DNA of 64,000 nucleotides from Closterium sp. Naga37s-1 (GCA_947471745.1 CANJKZ010000080.1:1719501-1783500); one strand, 5' to 3'; numbered from the stretch's first letter, positions 1 through 10,783 are shown. Notes: generated by a model not told the origin, from the sequence alone. Program-made: numbers and translations.

Positions 1-413
1 GTTAACTGAATTTTTTGTAAAAAAAAAAAAATCATTAAAAAAACAAATTCTGGAAGTAGGATATAGGGCCCTTTGGTAAGGGTACCGTATTCTCCCGGAC
101 GGAACACCCTCTGAAACTGTACACTCCCGGGTAGCTTGTGCGGGGTGGGTGCTATAGGCGACCTCGTTTGTATAATAACCCCATTTTGGGGTGATTTTCT
201 ATAACCCCCCCCCCCCCCCCCCCCCCCCCCTTTCATATAGATTTCTGATTATAATAGCTGATAACGAGTAGGTGCAAGCAGGGTCCTAGATATCAGACTT
301 TTTACTCTGATTCAGAGTTCATTCAGGCTTTTTTTTTTAACCTAGTCTGAACTCCTATATATATATACATATATTTTTTTTTTTTACTTGTCTGAGTTTC
401 CAGAGTTTTTTTT
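1..413. other. AT-rich sequence without a gene
   Basis: No ORF or family match is visible. The stretch has several A and T homopolymers, a run of 26 C (205-230) and a short palindrome just before it (CCCC-ATTT-TGGGG, about 180-193). The C run could be the polypurine tract of a minus-strand LTR element, but no LTR pair supports this. Confidence 0.5.
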
Positions 414-537
414 TGTTACAATGTTTATATTGTGTAGGCTGTAGTGAGGTAGCCCATAAGGGGTACAACCCAATTAGGGTTAGTGGTTGTACCGAAATCT
501 ATTCTCAATGCGGACATTCTCGCTTAGTCTTCTGACA
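414..537 (+). repeat. Short copia-type LTR (B/C family)
   Basis: A 124-bp TG...CA segment ends directly against a degenerate tRNA primer-binding site at 538. It follows the same internal pattern as the LTRs of copia B and C: a TGTT or TGTC start, a GTAGGCT-like block, then a GGGGTACA block. No matching 3' LTR exists in the window, so this is the 5' end of a truncated or rearranged element. Boundaries are inferred from the TG start and the adjacent primer site. Confidence 0.6.
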
Positions 538-964
538 TGGTTTTAGAGCAGGTCCTGTTCCAGGACCGTTTTTTATAGGGCCCACCGTACAGTTCCCTGC
601 CCGTAGCACATTACCCTGCCCGTAGTGCCCTACCCTGTCCGTCGCGATGCCCCACCAGTCGCGCTCCTCTGCCCGCGCGCCGCCCTGCTGGCTGCCGCGC
701 TGCCTTGCCCTGCCCTGCGTTGCGCTGCGCGCTCTGCCCTGCCCTACGTTGCGCTGCCTAGCGCGCGCTCTGCCCTGCCCTGCGTTGCGCCGCCCCGCGC
801 ACGCCCTGCCCCGCGTTGCGCTGCCCGCGAACGCCCTGCCCTGCGTCACGCCGCCCTGCCCCTGCTGCCCGTCGCGTCGCGCGCCCCTGCTGCCCGTCGC
901 GTCGTGCACCCCTGCTGCCCGTCGCGCCGCGCGCCCCTGCTGCCCGTGGCGTCGAGCCGCCCAT
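538..964 (+). other. Copia leader: primer site, hairpin, GC-rich repeats
   Basis: The segment starts with a decayed primer-binding site (TGGTTTTAGAGC against the usual TGGTATCAGAGC). An inverted repeat AGGTCC...GGACC and the palindrome GGGCCC follow within 50 bases. From about 600 to 964 it is a degenerate CTGCCC/GTCGCG repeat, open in several frames on both strands, which I read as untranslated leader rather than genes. At about 965 the sequence switches abruptly to copia integrase coding sequence, with no gag or protease in between. Confidence 0.6.
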
Positions 965-3530
965 GCGCTGAAAGTATACAGCGATTTCATCATGCTCACC
1001 TGCGACGGCATCAATGGCGAGAAGTATACTCTCACCTTCATCGACGCCTACTCACGTCATGTATGGGTCGCCAACGTCGACGCACGCTCCAAGGCTCCAA
1101 AAGTATTCCGTATCTTCCTCGCGCACGCGCAGCGCCAATCAGGAAGAAAACTGAAGATCTGGTAGAGTGATGGGGCAAAGGAATTTCACAGCAACGAGCT
1201 GGAGAGCGTCCTCACCGAGAAGGGGATCAAGCATGAGATTTCTCTCCCCTACGCTCACCAGCAGCAAGGCGTCGCTGAAAGGGTCAACCGCACTCTCATG
1301 ACAAAAGTCTGCGCCATCATGAACCAGTCCGGCCTGCCAAAGAAGTTTTGGCCCTACGCCATGAACCACGCGGTGCGCCTGCACAACCTCCTCTCCACTA
1401 CCGCCAACAGGGAAAACCTGTCCCCTCACATGAAGTGGACCGGCTCAAGGGGAGACCAATCCATGTTGAGGGTTTGGGGGTGCATGGTGCAATATCGGCC
1501 CACTTCGGCTACAATCGGCAAGTTCGTTCATCGTGCGCGCTGGGGAGTTCATCTGGGGTTCAGTCACGAGCACAAAGGGTGGCTCATTCTTGACATTGAC
1601 AGTAACGAGATTGTTCCTGCGCGTGACATTCTCTTCTACGAGCGGCTCACCCTAAAGCAGTGGATCGAGGACGAACGCCGCAACCAGGCACGAGGCTACG
1701 CCAACAGCGGCCGCAGCTTTGCGACACCAGAAGACGAAGCAGCAGCAGCAGCACTGGACCGCGACGACACCGACGAGCATCCCAGCATCCCGCCTCGCCC
1801 GCGCGACGACGACGACGATGACAGCGACGATGACCCTGCGCCAGGACCATCACGGCGCCAAGCAGAACCAAGCACCGAGGCACCCGGCTATGAGAGTGGA
1901 GACGACGACGTGGTGGAAGTCACCACCACCAATGTGTCAGGCCTTCAACTTCTCGGCCTGCACACATTCGTCTCTACTCTTGCACGGGCTGTGGAGCCAA
2001 AGAATCCTCGCCAGGCCCTAACCGGTCCTCACGCCAAGGAGTGGCGTGCTGCGATGGATGCGGAGCTAAAGGCGCTGGAATCTCGTGACACCTGGGTCCT
2101 AGTCGATCGTGCAGCAGTGAAGGGGAGGAGGGTACTAAACGGAAAATGGGTTTTTCGCCTCAAAACCAACGCTGACGGCACTATCGAGCGCTTCAAGGCA
2201 CGCTGGGTCATACGCGGTTACGATCAGCGCCATGGCATCGACTTTGATCAGACCTTCGCTCCCGTCAGTCGTCACACCTCCGTCCGGATTCTACTCGCCA
2301 TTGCCCCGCTAAGCACCTGCCACTGCGACAGATCGACGTGAAGAACGCGTTTCTATACGCGTTGGTGGACGCCACCATCTTTGTGGAGTAGCCGCACACC
2401 TATGGAGAAGGAGATCCCAGGGTCTGTCAACTGAAGAAGTCCCTCTACGGGATCAAGCATGCGCCTCGCCTCTGCCAGCAGCATCTGCACAAAATCCTCC
2501 TCGAAATCGGCTTCAAACAGCTTCCACACGACCCGGGAATGTATCGCCTTCACTTCAGTTGCGACTACATCCTCCTGACAGTCTACGTCGACGACCTGCT
2601 GTACACGGGCACCTGCAACAAACTCCTCGATCAGTTTCAGAAGAACCTGGTGCAGCGCGTGGATATCACCATCAACCTCGAAGTGAAGCCGTTTTTGGGG
2701 TTAAACATTACTTACGCGCCAGAAGCAATTCATATGTCAGCCTCCAAGTACGCAGAGCAGCTAGCGGAACGCTTCAACATTTCCCCCGCATCACTCTCGA
2801 CTCCTTACCGCAACCCCAGCACCAACTACAAACCGGACAACAAACCACTGTCACCCGCAGGACTCCAACTGTACCAGCAGCAACTGGGTTGCCTGCTGTT
2901 CGCCTCTGTCACCTGCCGACCCGACCTTTCGTACATCGCTAGCCAACTGACGTTGTACTCTCGCAAGCCAGTAGCTGAGAACCAGCTGGTTCTGGAACGC
3001 GCCCTGCAGTATTTCATTTCCACACCTGACATTGGGCTCTCCTACTCCACGCTGACGACGACCTCCTTCAACCTCAACGGCTACGTGGACGCAGACCATG
3101 CAGCTGATCCCGCAAATCGACGGTCCCGAACTGGCTTCGTTTTTCGCCTGGAACCAACTGGGCCAATCTCCTGGAACTCACAGAAGCAGGAGCTGGTTGC
3201 CCTGTCATCGGCCGAAGCAGAATACATCACCGCGACAGCAGCAATTCGCGAAGGCATGTACCTGCATGAGCTGCTACAGGAGGCGAAAATTCCAACCTCG
3301 CCTACCTTTCGCCATCACTGCGACAACCAGAGTGCCATCAGGATCGCTAACAAGCCAGGTTTCGTAAACCGCACGAACCACATCGCACTTCGGTACTTTT
3401 TCGTCAAGGACGAAATTGACCAAGGAAAAGTTGACCTCGCCTACTGCCCCACTACTGAGATGGCGGCGGACTTCCTCACCAAGCGCCTGCCACGTCAGCA
3501 GTACAAACACTGCTCTGACCTCACCGGAGT
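965..3530 (+). pseudogene. Copia A pol remnant (integrase, RT, RNase H)
   Basis: Three frames together give the Ty1/copia order integrase - reverse transcriptase - RNase H. The integrase begins mid-domain (TFIDAYSRHVW) and keeps the HQQQGVAERVNRTL region. RT has KWVFRLK, FKARWVIRG, DQTFAPV and the active-site YVDDLLY. RNase H has YVDADHA, SSAEAEY and a C-terminal ADFLTK. Gag and protease are absent. In-frame stops lie at 1163 and 2389 and a frameshift lies near 2335, so it cannot make a polyprotein. It is cut at 3530 by gypsy D; the missing C-terminus resumes at 18392 after the 5-bp target duplication GGAGT. Confidence 0.85.
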
Positions 3531-3712
3531 TGTGAGAGTACGACGGCTTATGCTGGCTTTGCTAGCTTGCCTGAATTTTATTATGCTATATCTAGCTTGG
3601 GTTTATTTTATCATGCATAGATATGCTTGATTTCCTAGGTTAGGTGCATTCCTATACTTTATTATAGTTATAGCACCGAACCAGGTTACGTGTACCGAAC
3701 TCAAGCCTATTC
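3286..3712 (+). repeat. Left copy of the 427-bp duplication flanking copia B
   Basis: It holds 245 bp of copia A RNase H and the first 182 bp of the gypsy D 5' LTR. By eye it is identical to 10784-11210. Six non-matching bases (3713-3718) separate it from copia B. Confidence 0.9.
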
Positions 3713-3718
3713 CGTTAC

Positions 3719-3842
3719 TGAACAAACAGGAATGTTGGAACTAACAGTGAAATGAGTACAAGTACCTAACCCTAGAATTGTGTACCCCCTATAGACTAAC
3801 CCACTGTAGCCTAAACAAGCACAACATATATAATGTTTGACA
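3719..3842 (-). repeat. Copia B 3' LTR (8 bases short)
   Basis: It matches 10660-10783 over its full 124 bp. The right-hand LTR continues for 8 more bases (10652-10659) before the primer site; these are missing here, at the junction with the filler and the 427-bp repeat. Confidence 0.85.
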
Positions 3843-4052
3843 CACCCCCATAGGCGAAGTGGGGGAGAACTAGGGGTCACAAGACCAGTCAAGTAAAGCA
3901 AGGCAAAGCAAGCTCAGGGTGGATCACAAAGTCACCACACATTCCGAGCACAAGTTCAAGGCCACAAGGCCAGTTCACATGCAGGAGTACATATATATAT
4001 AAGGCTAGACAAGCAAGAGCAGGTACATATATATGTAACAGTACAACCAAGG

Positions 4053-7000
4053 TCAAGAGGTGAGCAAGTGAGGCAAGACAGGCACAAGACCCAGCTGGGT
4101 ACAGAAGCGCTGATGATCACAAGGCGCAAGTGCCTTGGTGAAGACATCAGCAGTGTTGGCCTCAGAGGCCACGTACGTAAGCCGCAACTGACCACGCTGC
4201 TGTAGCTCACGAGCAAGGAAGTAGCGGAGAGCAATGTGCTTTGTTCTGTGCTCCAGTCTCTGCTCTCGACACAAGGCCAGCATGGCCTTGTTGTCTACGT
4301 ACAGGACTGGAGGAGAACGAGGCGGCTCTCCAAGGTCGGTCAGCAGGTAGGTAAGCCAGCGAAGCTCCTGAGCAGCCATGGCCCCTGCGTAGATCTCAGC
4401 CTCACAACTGGAGCCGAGAACAGAAGACGAGCGAGTAGCCCGCCACGAAACAGACCCGGAACCAAGGCTGAAGGTGTAACCCTGTGACGACCGCTGCGTA
4501 GCCTGGTCGTCAGCCCAAGAAGCGTCTGCGTGACCAGTGAGGACCACTGGACTCCGCCCTCCAAGCACTAGCCCCATGCCCGACGTACTGCACAAGTAGC
4601 GCAACACCCTCTTCGCTGCAGCCATGTGCTCTGGTCGGTGTCTCCCAGGAGCAACATAGCGTGCGAGAATGCTAAGAGGGTATGCAAGGTCAGGTCGCGT
4701 GCAGGTCATCAGGTACATGAGGCAGCCAACAAGCTCTGGGTACGGGCCACTCGACTCTACGGACTCATCCGAAGGCAGAGCTGAGAGCGAGTGGCGAGTA
4801 GACAGAGGAGTGGCCTGAGGCGAGGAGTACGTGAAGCCGAAGCGCTGAAGGACCTGCTGCACCATGTGTGACTGAGTCAGGGTGATGGTGCGGCGTGCTC
4901 TGTCCCGGGTGATCTGCAAGCCAAGGTAGCTGCGCAGTTCACCCAGGTCTGTGCACGAGTGTCTCTTCAGCAGCTCGGACTTCACGTAGGCGAGTCCAGC
5001 AGTGTCAGCTGTGGCAAAGACCAAGTCGTCGACGTACACGAGGATGTAGAACAGCGGCAGAGAAGTGTCGGTGCGTAGAAACAGCGACGGGTCGGCAGTA
5101 GAGGGAGCAAACCCAAGAGCCGCAAGCGTAGTCCTCAGTGTGTCGTGCCACTCACGCGGTGCCTGGCGGAGACCGTAGACTGGCCGCCGGAGGCTCCACT
5201 GGGTGCCAGGAGGAAAAGTCCCAGTGAAGCCAAGTGGGCGGCGCAGCCAGATCTCCTCGTGCAGGCTGCCCTGCAGGAAAGCAGTGCTGAAGTCAAGAGA
5301 GTGTAGCTCGTAGTCACGGTGAGCAGCTACGTGCAGCAGTACCCGAAGAGTGGTCATCTTCGGGGTGGGAGAGAAGGTCTGAAAGTAGTCAACTCCCTGC
5401 CGCTGACTGAAGCCACGAGCCACGTAACGCGCCTTGAAGACAGGCGGAGAACCCGGCGGCCGCTTCACCCTGAAAATCCACATGCCACTGACGATGTTCG
5501 CCCCAGGAGGGGGGACAGCGTCAACGTAGGTGCCTGTGGACTTCCAGGAAGCCATCTCTGCATCCATAGCTGCCTGCCACTGAGAAGAGTAGGGACCCTC
5601 TATCGCCTCCGCGTAAGAGCGCGGAGTCGGGATGTCAAGTGCATCCGGGTCTCCCTCAGGGGTAAGCAGTACGGACACGAGATGAGGTGAAGCAGCAGCC
5701 AAGCACTGGAACTCCTCCTGCCTATCCTCAAGGACGTCCGTGCCAAGGGCACACTCACCCCCGACGGACGGAGGACAGACAGACTCAGACTCAGCAACAA
5801 GACTAGCAGCGTAGTCTAGACGACAGCGAGCAGCAAAGTCGACGAGCTCAGTAACTAGGGCAGACGCAGCAGTGGACTCAAAGGAAGGGTCAGTGACAAC
5901 AGTAGCAAGGAGACGCGTGACAGTAGGACTGGCAGCACGAAGAGAGTCCGACTCCGGGTCAGAAAGAGCAGGAAGAGAGGACTCAGGAGGAGAAGGCAAA
6001 GGGGCACGCAGATGAGCAGTGGACGGACGCAGAGACATCCGGTGCGTGCCAGGGACAGGAGGAGGACGCTGACGCGAACTGTGACCACTAGTGCGAGCAG
6101 CACGGACAGGCGACGCAGGGCGAGACGCAGGCTCACGACGCTCAGCAAGACCTCCAGTAGGACCAGTGTAGGGAGAAGGAGCAGGCAGTGGGGAGGCGGG
6201 CTGTAACTGTAACTGTGACTGGACAGGCTGTGGACATTCGAAGGGAGGAGGAGGACCGGGAGAAGGCGGGAGACCAAGAACCTGCTGAAGGAGCGGAACA
6301 AAGTACGGCCGGTGTCGGGCAGCGACTCCAGAACCAGCAGAGACACCAGCACCAGGGTCCTCAGCAACAGCAGCAGCTCCAACTCCCGGGTCCTCAGCAC
6401 CAGCAGCAGCTCCAACGCCCGACTCCACAGCACCAGCAGCAGCACCAGCGCCAGGGTCCTCAGAACCAGCAGTAGCTCCAACACCCGGGTCCGCAGTACC
6501 AGCAGCAGCTCCAACGCCCGGGTCCTCAGCACCAGCAGCAGCTCCAACGCCCGGGTCCTCAGCACCAGCAGCAGCTCCAACGGCAGCAGCGGGGTCCGCG
6601 ACACCAGGCGCGCCACTCCGAAGAGTGCAGCGGCGCACGTACCACTCACGGATCCGCTCACGGGAGGGGAGCTCCCGGCTAGGAGGAGAAGCACTAGCAC
6701 CAGTCCGAGTAGTACGCCTGGCCCCAGAGGTACCTCTCCTGAGGCTGCAGTACTGGAAGTACCACTCACGCAGCTGCTCCGAGGAGAGGGCTCCTCCAGG
6801 TGTAGGACTCTCAGGCTCAGGACCTCCAGACTCAGAACCCCCAGACTCCGGACTCTGCGGCTCAGCACCCCCAGGCTCAGCACCCCCAGGCTCAGTACCC
6901 CCAAGCTCCGCACCCCCAGGCTCAGCACCCCCAGGCTCAGTACCCCCAGGCTCCGCACCCCCAGGCTCAGCACCCCCAGGCTCCGCACCCCCAGGCTCAG

Positions 7001-9998
7001 CACCCGCAGCAGGACGAGAGTCGACAGCTACCTCAACAGGCTCAACCGGGTCTACCTGAGACACACATGAGGGAGCGGCACCCTGAGGGGGGAGGGGGTC
7101 TACGACAGCAGCACCTGGCGCGAGGAAGAGAGGCGGGGGGGGGAGCGGGGCAGTGCGGTAGGGGAAGAGGCGGTAGTAGGGGACGGACTCGTCAAAAGTG
7201 ACGTCCTGAGAGGGCAAGACTCGGCGCGAGGTGGCGTGGTAAAACTGCCAACCAGGCGCGTCCGGGACAAAGCCGAGGAAGACGCAGGGAACAGCACGGG
7301 AGGAGAGCTTGTCCGCAGACGTATCGCGGACAAAAGCTCGAGATCCCCAGACCCGGAAACGCGACGCATCGCCAACCTCCCCCGTCCACAGCAGTGTGGG
7401 CGAGGTCTCCGGCAAGGAGACACGGGGCCAGAGGTTGAGCTGATGCGCAGCGTACCGGACCGCAAACGGCCACAGAAAGTGGGGGGCAGCCGCATGGATC
7501 AAGGAGGTACGGGCGACCTCCATGACCAGGCCAATGCGGCGCTCTGCAACCCCATTCTGCTGTGGAGAGGCCGGAAGCGTGAACGACTGCTCAATGCCGT
7601 GCTCAGCACAGTAGGCTGCCAAGAGGTCGGAGGAGAACTCACCACCTCTGTCAGAGTGCAAGCGCAGGACAGGAAAGTCCGAGTGAAAACGCTCGCTGAG
7701 CTGGAGACGGGCTCTGCGGATCCAAGGGATCAAGACATCAGGGACCTCACCCTTGGTGCGCAAGGGGAAGACCGTGGTGTAGCGCGAGTAGTCGTCAACA
7801 ACTATCCGGAAGTACCTCTCCTGACCCTGACCACGGACGCGGGCTGGGCCCCACACGTCCATGTGGAGCGTCTGCAAGGGAGCAGTCGTCGGGGGAAACG
7901 AGGAGGAGTGAGGAGCGGCGCGCTGCCGCCCCTCGACACAGGGAAGGCAGGGAGGAGCGGGCGAGGGCGGGAGGGGAGGGAGGACCCTGGGAAGACCAGA
8001 GACAAGGTACCGGGAGTGCATGGCACGAAGGCGCTGCACAGACGGGTGACCAAGTCGGTGGTGCCAGAGGACAGTCTCGTGTGCCAGAGAGCGACACGAG
8101 CAGGGGGCAGAGAGCTGACCTGACGCGGACGCAGACGCAGACGCAGCGACCTGAGGGGACTCAGTGGTCAGTGTGTACAGGTCCGACCCCGGCTGCCGTG
8201 TGAAGGTAGCCAAGTGGCGGCCCGTACGAGCACACGTGCAGTGTGTCACGCGCTCGTAGGCAGGGGTGAACTGGTGAACACCCCCGTCCTGGAGTGCACA
8301 ACCTGCCACCAAGTTCGTAGAGAACGAGGGGAGGTGGAGACCTGACAGTGTGCCCGACGGGACCGCAGGACAGGGAAGGACAGTGGAGGAGGTCGCAATG
8401 ACCGGACCCCCAGAGGGGTCAGCGAGGGAGACAGCAACTGGCCGAGTAAGCGGCTCAAGGGCAGTGCGGTCACGAAAGAAGCAGCGAGAAGCACCTGAGT
8501 CCAGCGTGAAGGTGTGCAGTGCTGCAGTTGACTCAGTACCAGGGGGGGCAGACGTACAAGCACCTAGAGCAGCTGCCTCACCAGCACCTGGGGTAGCAGA
8601 CACGTGAGTACCTGGAGCGGCAGACGCACTAGTCCGAATGCCCGGGTCGGGCGGCACACACAGGTACTCAGCACCCTCTCCACTAGTAGACATCACATAC
8701 ATAGCAGTTAGAATAGCATCAAAGTCTAGAGCATAGATATCAATCCCCTTCTTCAGGAGATCAACCCAGCGGGGCAGCTCAGTGGCCTGAGGGAACTGAA
8801 CACGCCAAGCGTCGTTGAGACGAGCGAAGCAGCGCTGTGTGGCGTGCGGTCCCCCACACGGCTGACCAGTGCGGTCACCAGTGCGAATGACGTACGTGCA
8901 GCTAAAGCCACCCCCCCCCCCGTGCTGAGAGTACCACTCACGGACCTCCTGGGGCGACGGAGTGTGCTGCTGGCCCTGGCCACCGCCAGCGCCTCCACGA
9001 CCACCACCGCCGCTGCCACCTCCTCGACCACCCCAACCCCTGCCGCCGCCGCGTCCACTGCCACCCCCACCACCGCCTCCGCCCCTGCCACCTCCCCCGC
9101 CGCTGTCGCCACCACCCCCACCGCTGCCACTAGCCCCTCCAGTCGCGCCACCACCCCCACCACCGCCACCGCCCCCACCACCGCCTCCCCCGCTGTCACC
9201 GCCACCGCCCTTGCCCCCTTTGCCCTTGCCGCTGCGGCGCCCGCTCAAAGCAGACGCAGTCACGACCTTCTCAGCACCAAGGAGGTCGACAGCAGCAGCA
9301 GAGGCGACAGAGGGAAGAAGGGGGGAAGGAGAACACCCCTCAAAGAACGGGGTACGGGGGTCGCCACGAGAGGCACCTACAGCGACTATGCTAGCCTCAG
9401 CTGCAAGGAGTTCCTTCTCGAGGAGGGCAATGGTGAGCTCAGTAGGGCAGCGAGCTAGGAAGTGGTCCGTGACTGAGCGCAGAGTGTCAGGGAGGCGGGT
9501 GACTAGGTGGTAGAGAGTGAGCCAGAGCGGGGGTGGGTTCTTGGCAAGGAACTCATCAGGCATGGCGGCGCGGAAGCGAGCTTCACTAGTGCGGAGGTGC
9601 GTAATGAGGTCAGCGACTGTGTGGAAAGAGGCTAAGTCGGGGAACAGGTAGGGAAGAGAGAGACGGCCTAGTGCGGCAGAGGCCGGTGAGGAGTAGCGGG
9701 CAACGACAGCAGTGTACAGTGCCTGTGCAGTCTTGTGCTGCCCAAAGTGCTCGCGCTCATCTATCGGCAGGGAGTTGCGAATAGCGAAGCGAGCGTGGGC
9801 GTCACGAGTCTGCCACTGTGAGCGGGTGGTGCTGTCAGCAGTAGCAGCAGGAGCAGTAGCATGGCCTAGGGCGTGATCGTACAGTGAGATGTCCTCCTTG
9901 GCAGTGAGCTGTAGGAAGAGGTGTAGGTCATCTAGCCAGGTTTCGAACCTCATTGGGCGGCCCTCAGTATCGAAAGCTAGCACAGGAGGGCTAGCCAT
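4053..9998 (-). CDS. Copia B Gag-Pol polyprotein, intact
   Basis: A single 1981-residue ORF encodes all functions of a Ty1/copia element. The start MASPPVLAFDTEG matches the copia C Gag start (MATLNVLAFESDG). Order: Gag (about 1-235); a nearly pure glycine tract (about 259-341); a Cys/His cluster C-X13-C-X3-H-X4-C (about 366-388) where a CCHC knuckle is expected; aspartic protease with DSGAS (about 502); integrase HHCC region (WHHRLGHPS), then the DDE core (about 711, 781, 817); a hypervariable linker with repeated GGAEPGG (about 996-1050) and DPGVGAAAG (about 1133-1223); RT with YVDDLVF (about 1653); and RNase H with GHADASW (about 1823) and NTADVFTKAL at the C-terminus. I see no stop or frameshift, so it may be autonomous. 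The product would act in cytoplasmic virus-like particles and integrate cDNA in the nucleus. Confidence 0.92.
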   Translation of the reverse strand: MASPPVLAFDTEGRPMRFETWLDDLHLFLQLTAKEDISLYDHALGHATAPAATADSTTRSQWQTRDAHARFAIRNSLPIDEREHFGQHKTAQALYTAVVARYSSPASAALGRLSLPYLFPDLASFHTVADLITHLRTSEARFRAAMPDEFLAKNPPPLWLTLYHLVTRLPDTLRSVTDHFLARCPTELTIALLEKELLAAEASIVAVGASRGDPRTPFFEGCSPSPLLPSVASAAAVDLLGAEKVVTASALSGRRSGKGKGGKGGGGDSGGGGGGGGGGGGGGGATGGASGSGGGGGDSGGGGGRGGGGGGGGSGRGGGRGWGGRGGGSGGGGRGGAGGGQGQQHTPSPQEVREWYSQHGGGGGFSCTYVIRTGDRTGQPCGGPHATQRCFARLNDAWRVQFPQATELPRWVDLLKKGIDIYALDFDAILTAMYVMSTSGEGAEYLCVPPDPGIRTSASAAPGTHVSATPGAGEAAALGACTSAPPGTESTAALHTFTLDSGASRCFFRDRTALEPLTRPVAVSLADPSGGPVIATSSTVLPCPAVPSGTLSGLHLPSFSTNLVAGCALQDGGVHQFTPAYERVTHCTCARTGRHLATFTRQPGSDLYTLTTESPQVAASASASASGQLSAPCSCRSLAHETVLWHHRLGHPSVQRLRAMHSRYLVSGLPRVLPPLPPSPAPPCLPCVEGRQRAAPHSSSFPPTTAPLQTLHMDVWGPARVRGQGQERYFRIVVDDYSRYTTVFPLRTKGEVPDVLIPWIRRARLQLSERFHSDFPVLRLHSDRGGEFSSDLLAAYCAEHGIEQSFTLPASPQQNGVAERRIGLVMEVARTSLIHAAAPHFLWPFAVRYAAHQLNLWPRVSLPETSPTLLWTGEVGDASRFRVWGSRAFVRDTSADKLSSRAVPCVFLGFVPDAPGWQFYHATSRRVLPSQDVTFDESVPYYRLFPYRTAPLPPPPLFLAPGAAVVDPLPPQGAAPSCVSQVDPVEPVEVAVDSRPAAGAEPGGAEPGGAEPGGAEPGGTEPGGAEPGGAELGGTEPGGAEPGGAEPQSPESGGSESGGPEPESPTPGGALSSEQLREWYFQYCSLRRGTSGARRTTRTGASASPPSRELPSRERIREWYVRRCTLRSGAPGVADPAAAVGAAAGAEDPGVGAAAGAEDPGVGAAAGTADPGVGATAGSEDPGAGAAAGAVESGVGAAAGAEDPGVGAAAVAEDPGAGVSAGSGVAARHRPYFVPLLQQVLGLPPSPGPPPPFECPQPVQSQLQLQPASPLPAPSPYTGPTGGLAERREPASRPASPVRAARTSGHSSRQRPPPVPGTHRMSLRPSTAHLRAPLPSPPESSLPALSDPESDSLRAASPTVTRLLATVVTDPSFESTAASALVTELVDFAARCRLDYAASLVAESESVCPPSVGGECALGTDVLEDRQEEFQCLAAASPHLVSVLLTPEGDPDALDIPTPRSYAEAIEGPYSSQWQAAMDAEMASWKSTGTYVDAVPPPGANIVSGMWIFRVKRPPGSPPVFKARYVARGFSQRQGVDYFQTFSPTPKMTTLRVLLHVAAHRDYELHSLDFSTAFLQGSLHEEIWLRRPLGFTGTFPPGTQWSLRRPVYGLRQAPREWHDTLRTTLAALGFAPSTADPSLFLRTDTSLPLFYILVYVDDLVFATADTAGLAYVKSELLKRHSCTDLGELRSYLGLQITRDRARRTITLTQSHMVQQVLQRFGFTYSSPQATPLSTRHSLSALPSDESVESSGPYPELVGCLMYLMTCTRPDLAYPLSILARYVAPGRHRPEHMAAAKRVLRYLCSTSGMGLVLGGRSPVVLTGHADASWADDQATQRSSQGYTFSLGSGSVSWRATRSSSVLGSSCEAEIYAGAMAAQELRWLTYLLTDLGEPPRSPPVLYVDNKAMLALCREQRLEHRTKHIALRYFLARELQQRGQLRLTYVASEANTADVFTKALAPCDHQRFCTQLGLVPVLPHLLTS

Positions 9999-10651
9999 AG
10001 CAGTAGTAGGAGTAACAGTAGAGTAGCAGAAATAGCAGTAGGTGCACCCCAGAAACAGTAGGCAGTGCGACTTAGGTAGGGCGGCTCCGTCCAGTACGGG
10101 CGGCGCGGCTCGGTTCAGGTAGGGCGGCGCGGCTCGGTTCGGGCGGCGCGGCTCGGGTCGGGCTGGGCGGCTCGGTTCGGGCTGGGCGGCTCGGTTCGGG
10201 CTGGGCGGCTCGGTTCGTGCGGCTCGTTCTGGCGGGGCCGTTCAGGGCCTCTAGGGGCGAGCGCAGGGCCGTTCGAGGCCTCTAGGGGCGAGCGCGGGGC
10301 CGTAAGGGGCCGCTAAAGGCGAGCGCGGGGCCGTTCGGGGCTTGTAGGGGCGAGCGCGAGGCCGTAAGGGGCCGCTAAGGGCGAGCGCGGGGCCGACGGG
10401 GGGCCTCTAGGGAGGTGAGCGCGAGGCCGACGGGGCCGTTAGGGGCGATCGCGGGGCCGACGGGGTCGCTAAGGGGCTAGCGCGTGGGCCGACGGGGCCT
10501 TAAGGGGCGGCGCGTAGGTCGCTAAGGGGCGGGTCGCGGGGCCTTAGTGGGCCGTGAAGTACGAGGCGCCCTAGGGCGTAGTAGGTAGGTAGGTAGGTAG
10601 GTAGTGGTGGGCCCTAAAAAACGGTCCTAGCGAAGGACCTGCTCTATACCA
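9999..10651 (-). other. Copia B leader with GC-rich tandem repeats
   Basis: Untranslated leader between 5' LTR and gag. On the minus strand it reads primer site, then a hairpin AGGTCC...GGACC (about 10623-10640), a T run, GGGCCCACC, a short CTAC repeat (10576-10602), and about 500 bp of degenerate GGCTCGGTTCGGG and GGGGCCGT/GGGGCGAGCGCG repeats (written as on the plus strand, 10080-10560). No ORF of interest. Confidence 0.75.
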
Positions 10652-10783
10652 TGTTGAGATGAACAAACAGGAATGTTGGAACTAACAGTGAAATGAGTAC
10701 AAGTACCTAACCCTAGAATTGTGTACCCCCTATAGACTAACCCACTGTAGCCTAAACAAGCACAACATATATAATGTTTGACA
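10652..10783 (-). repeat. Copia B 5' LTR (132 bp)
   Basis: On the minus strand it begins TGTCAAAC and ends CTCAACA immediately before the primer site. Its 132-bp length equals that of both copia C LTRs, which supports the boundary. Confidence 0.85.

Larger units (their letters stand above)
3719..10783 (-). mobile_element. Copia B, near-complete LTR retrotransposon
   Basis: A minus-strand Ty1/copia element of about 7.07 kb. It has two short LTRs that look identical over 124 bp, a primer site TGGTATAGAGC next to the right-hand 5' LTR (10641-10651), one uninterrupted Gag-Pol ORF, and a polypurine tract (CTATGGGGGTG on the minus strand) beside the left-hand 3' LTR. The right boundary is canonical (LTR ends in TGTC on the minus strand, then AAAAT). 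The left boundary is not: the 3' LTR lacks its last 8 bases and is followed by 6 filler bases. The intact ORF and matching LTRs indicate a young insertion. Confidence 0.9.

Noticed and set aside
625..1170. Overlapping Ala/Pro/Arg-rich ORFs on both strands near the left end
   Set aside because: They are translations of a GC-rich leader repeat, with no start context or conserved domain.
5855..8123. Long plus- and minus-frame ORFs overlapping the copia B polyprotein
   Set aside because: They are shadows of the real Gag-Pol frame; their Leu/Ser or Gln repeats mirror its Gly/Glu/Pro repeats.
10080..10560. tRNA or structured RNA in the GGTTCGGG-rich copia B leader
   Set aside because: GGTTCGGG resembles a T-loop but recurs as a simple tandem repeat, with no cloverleaf around it.
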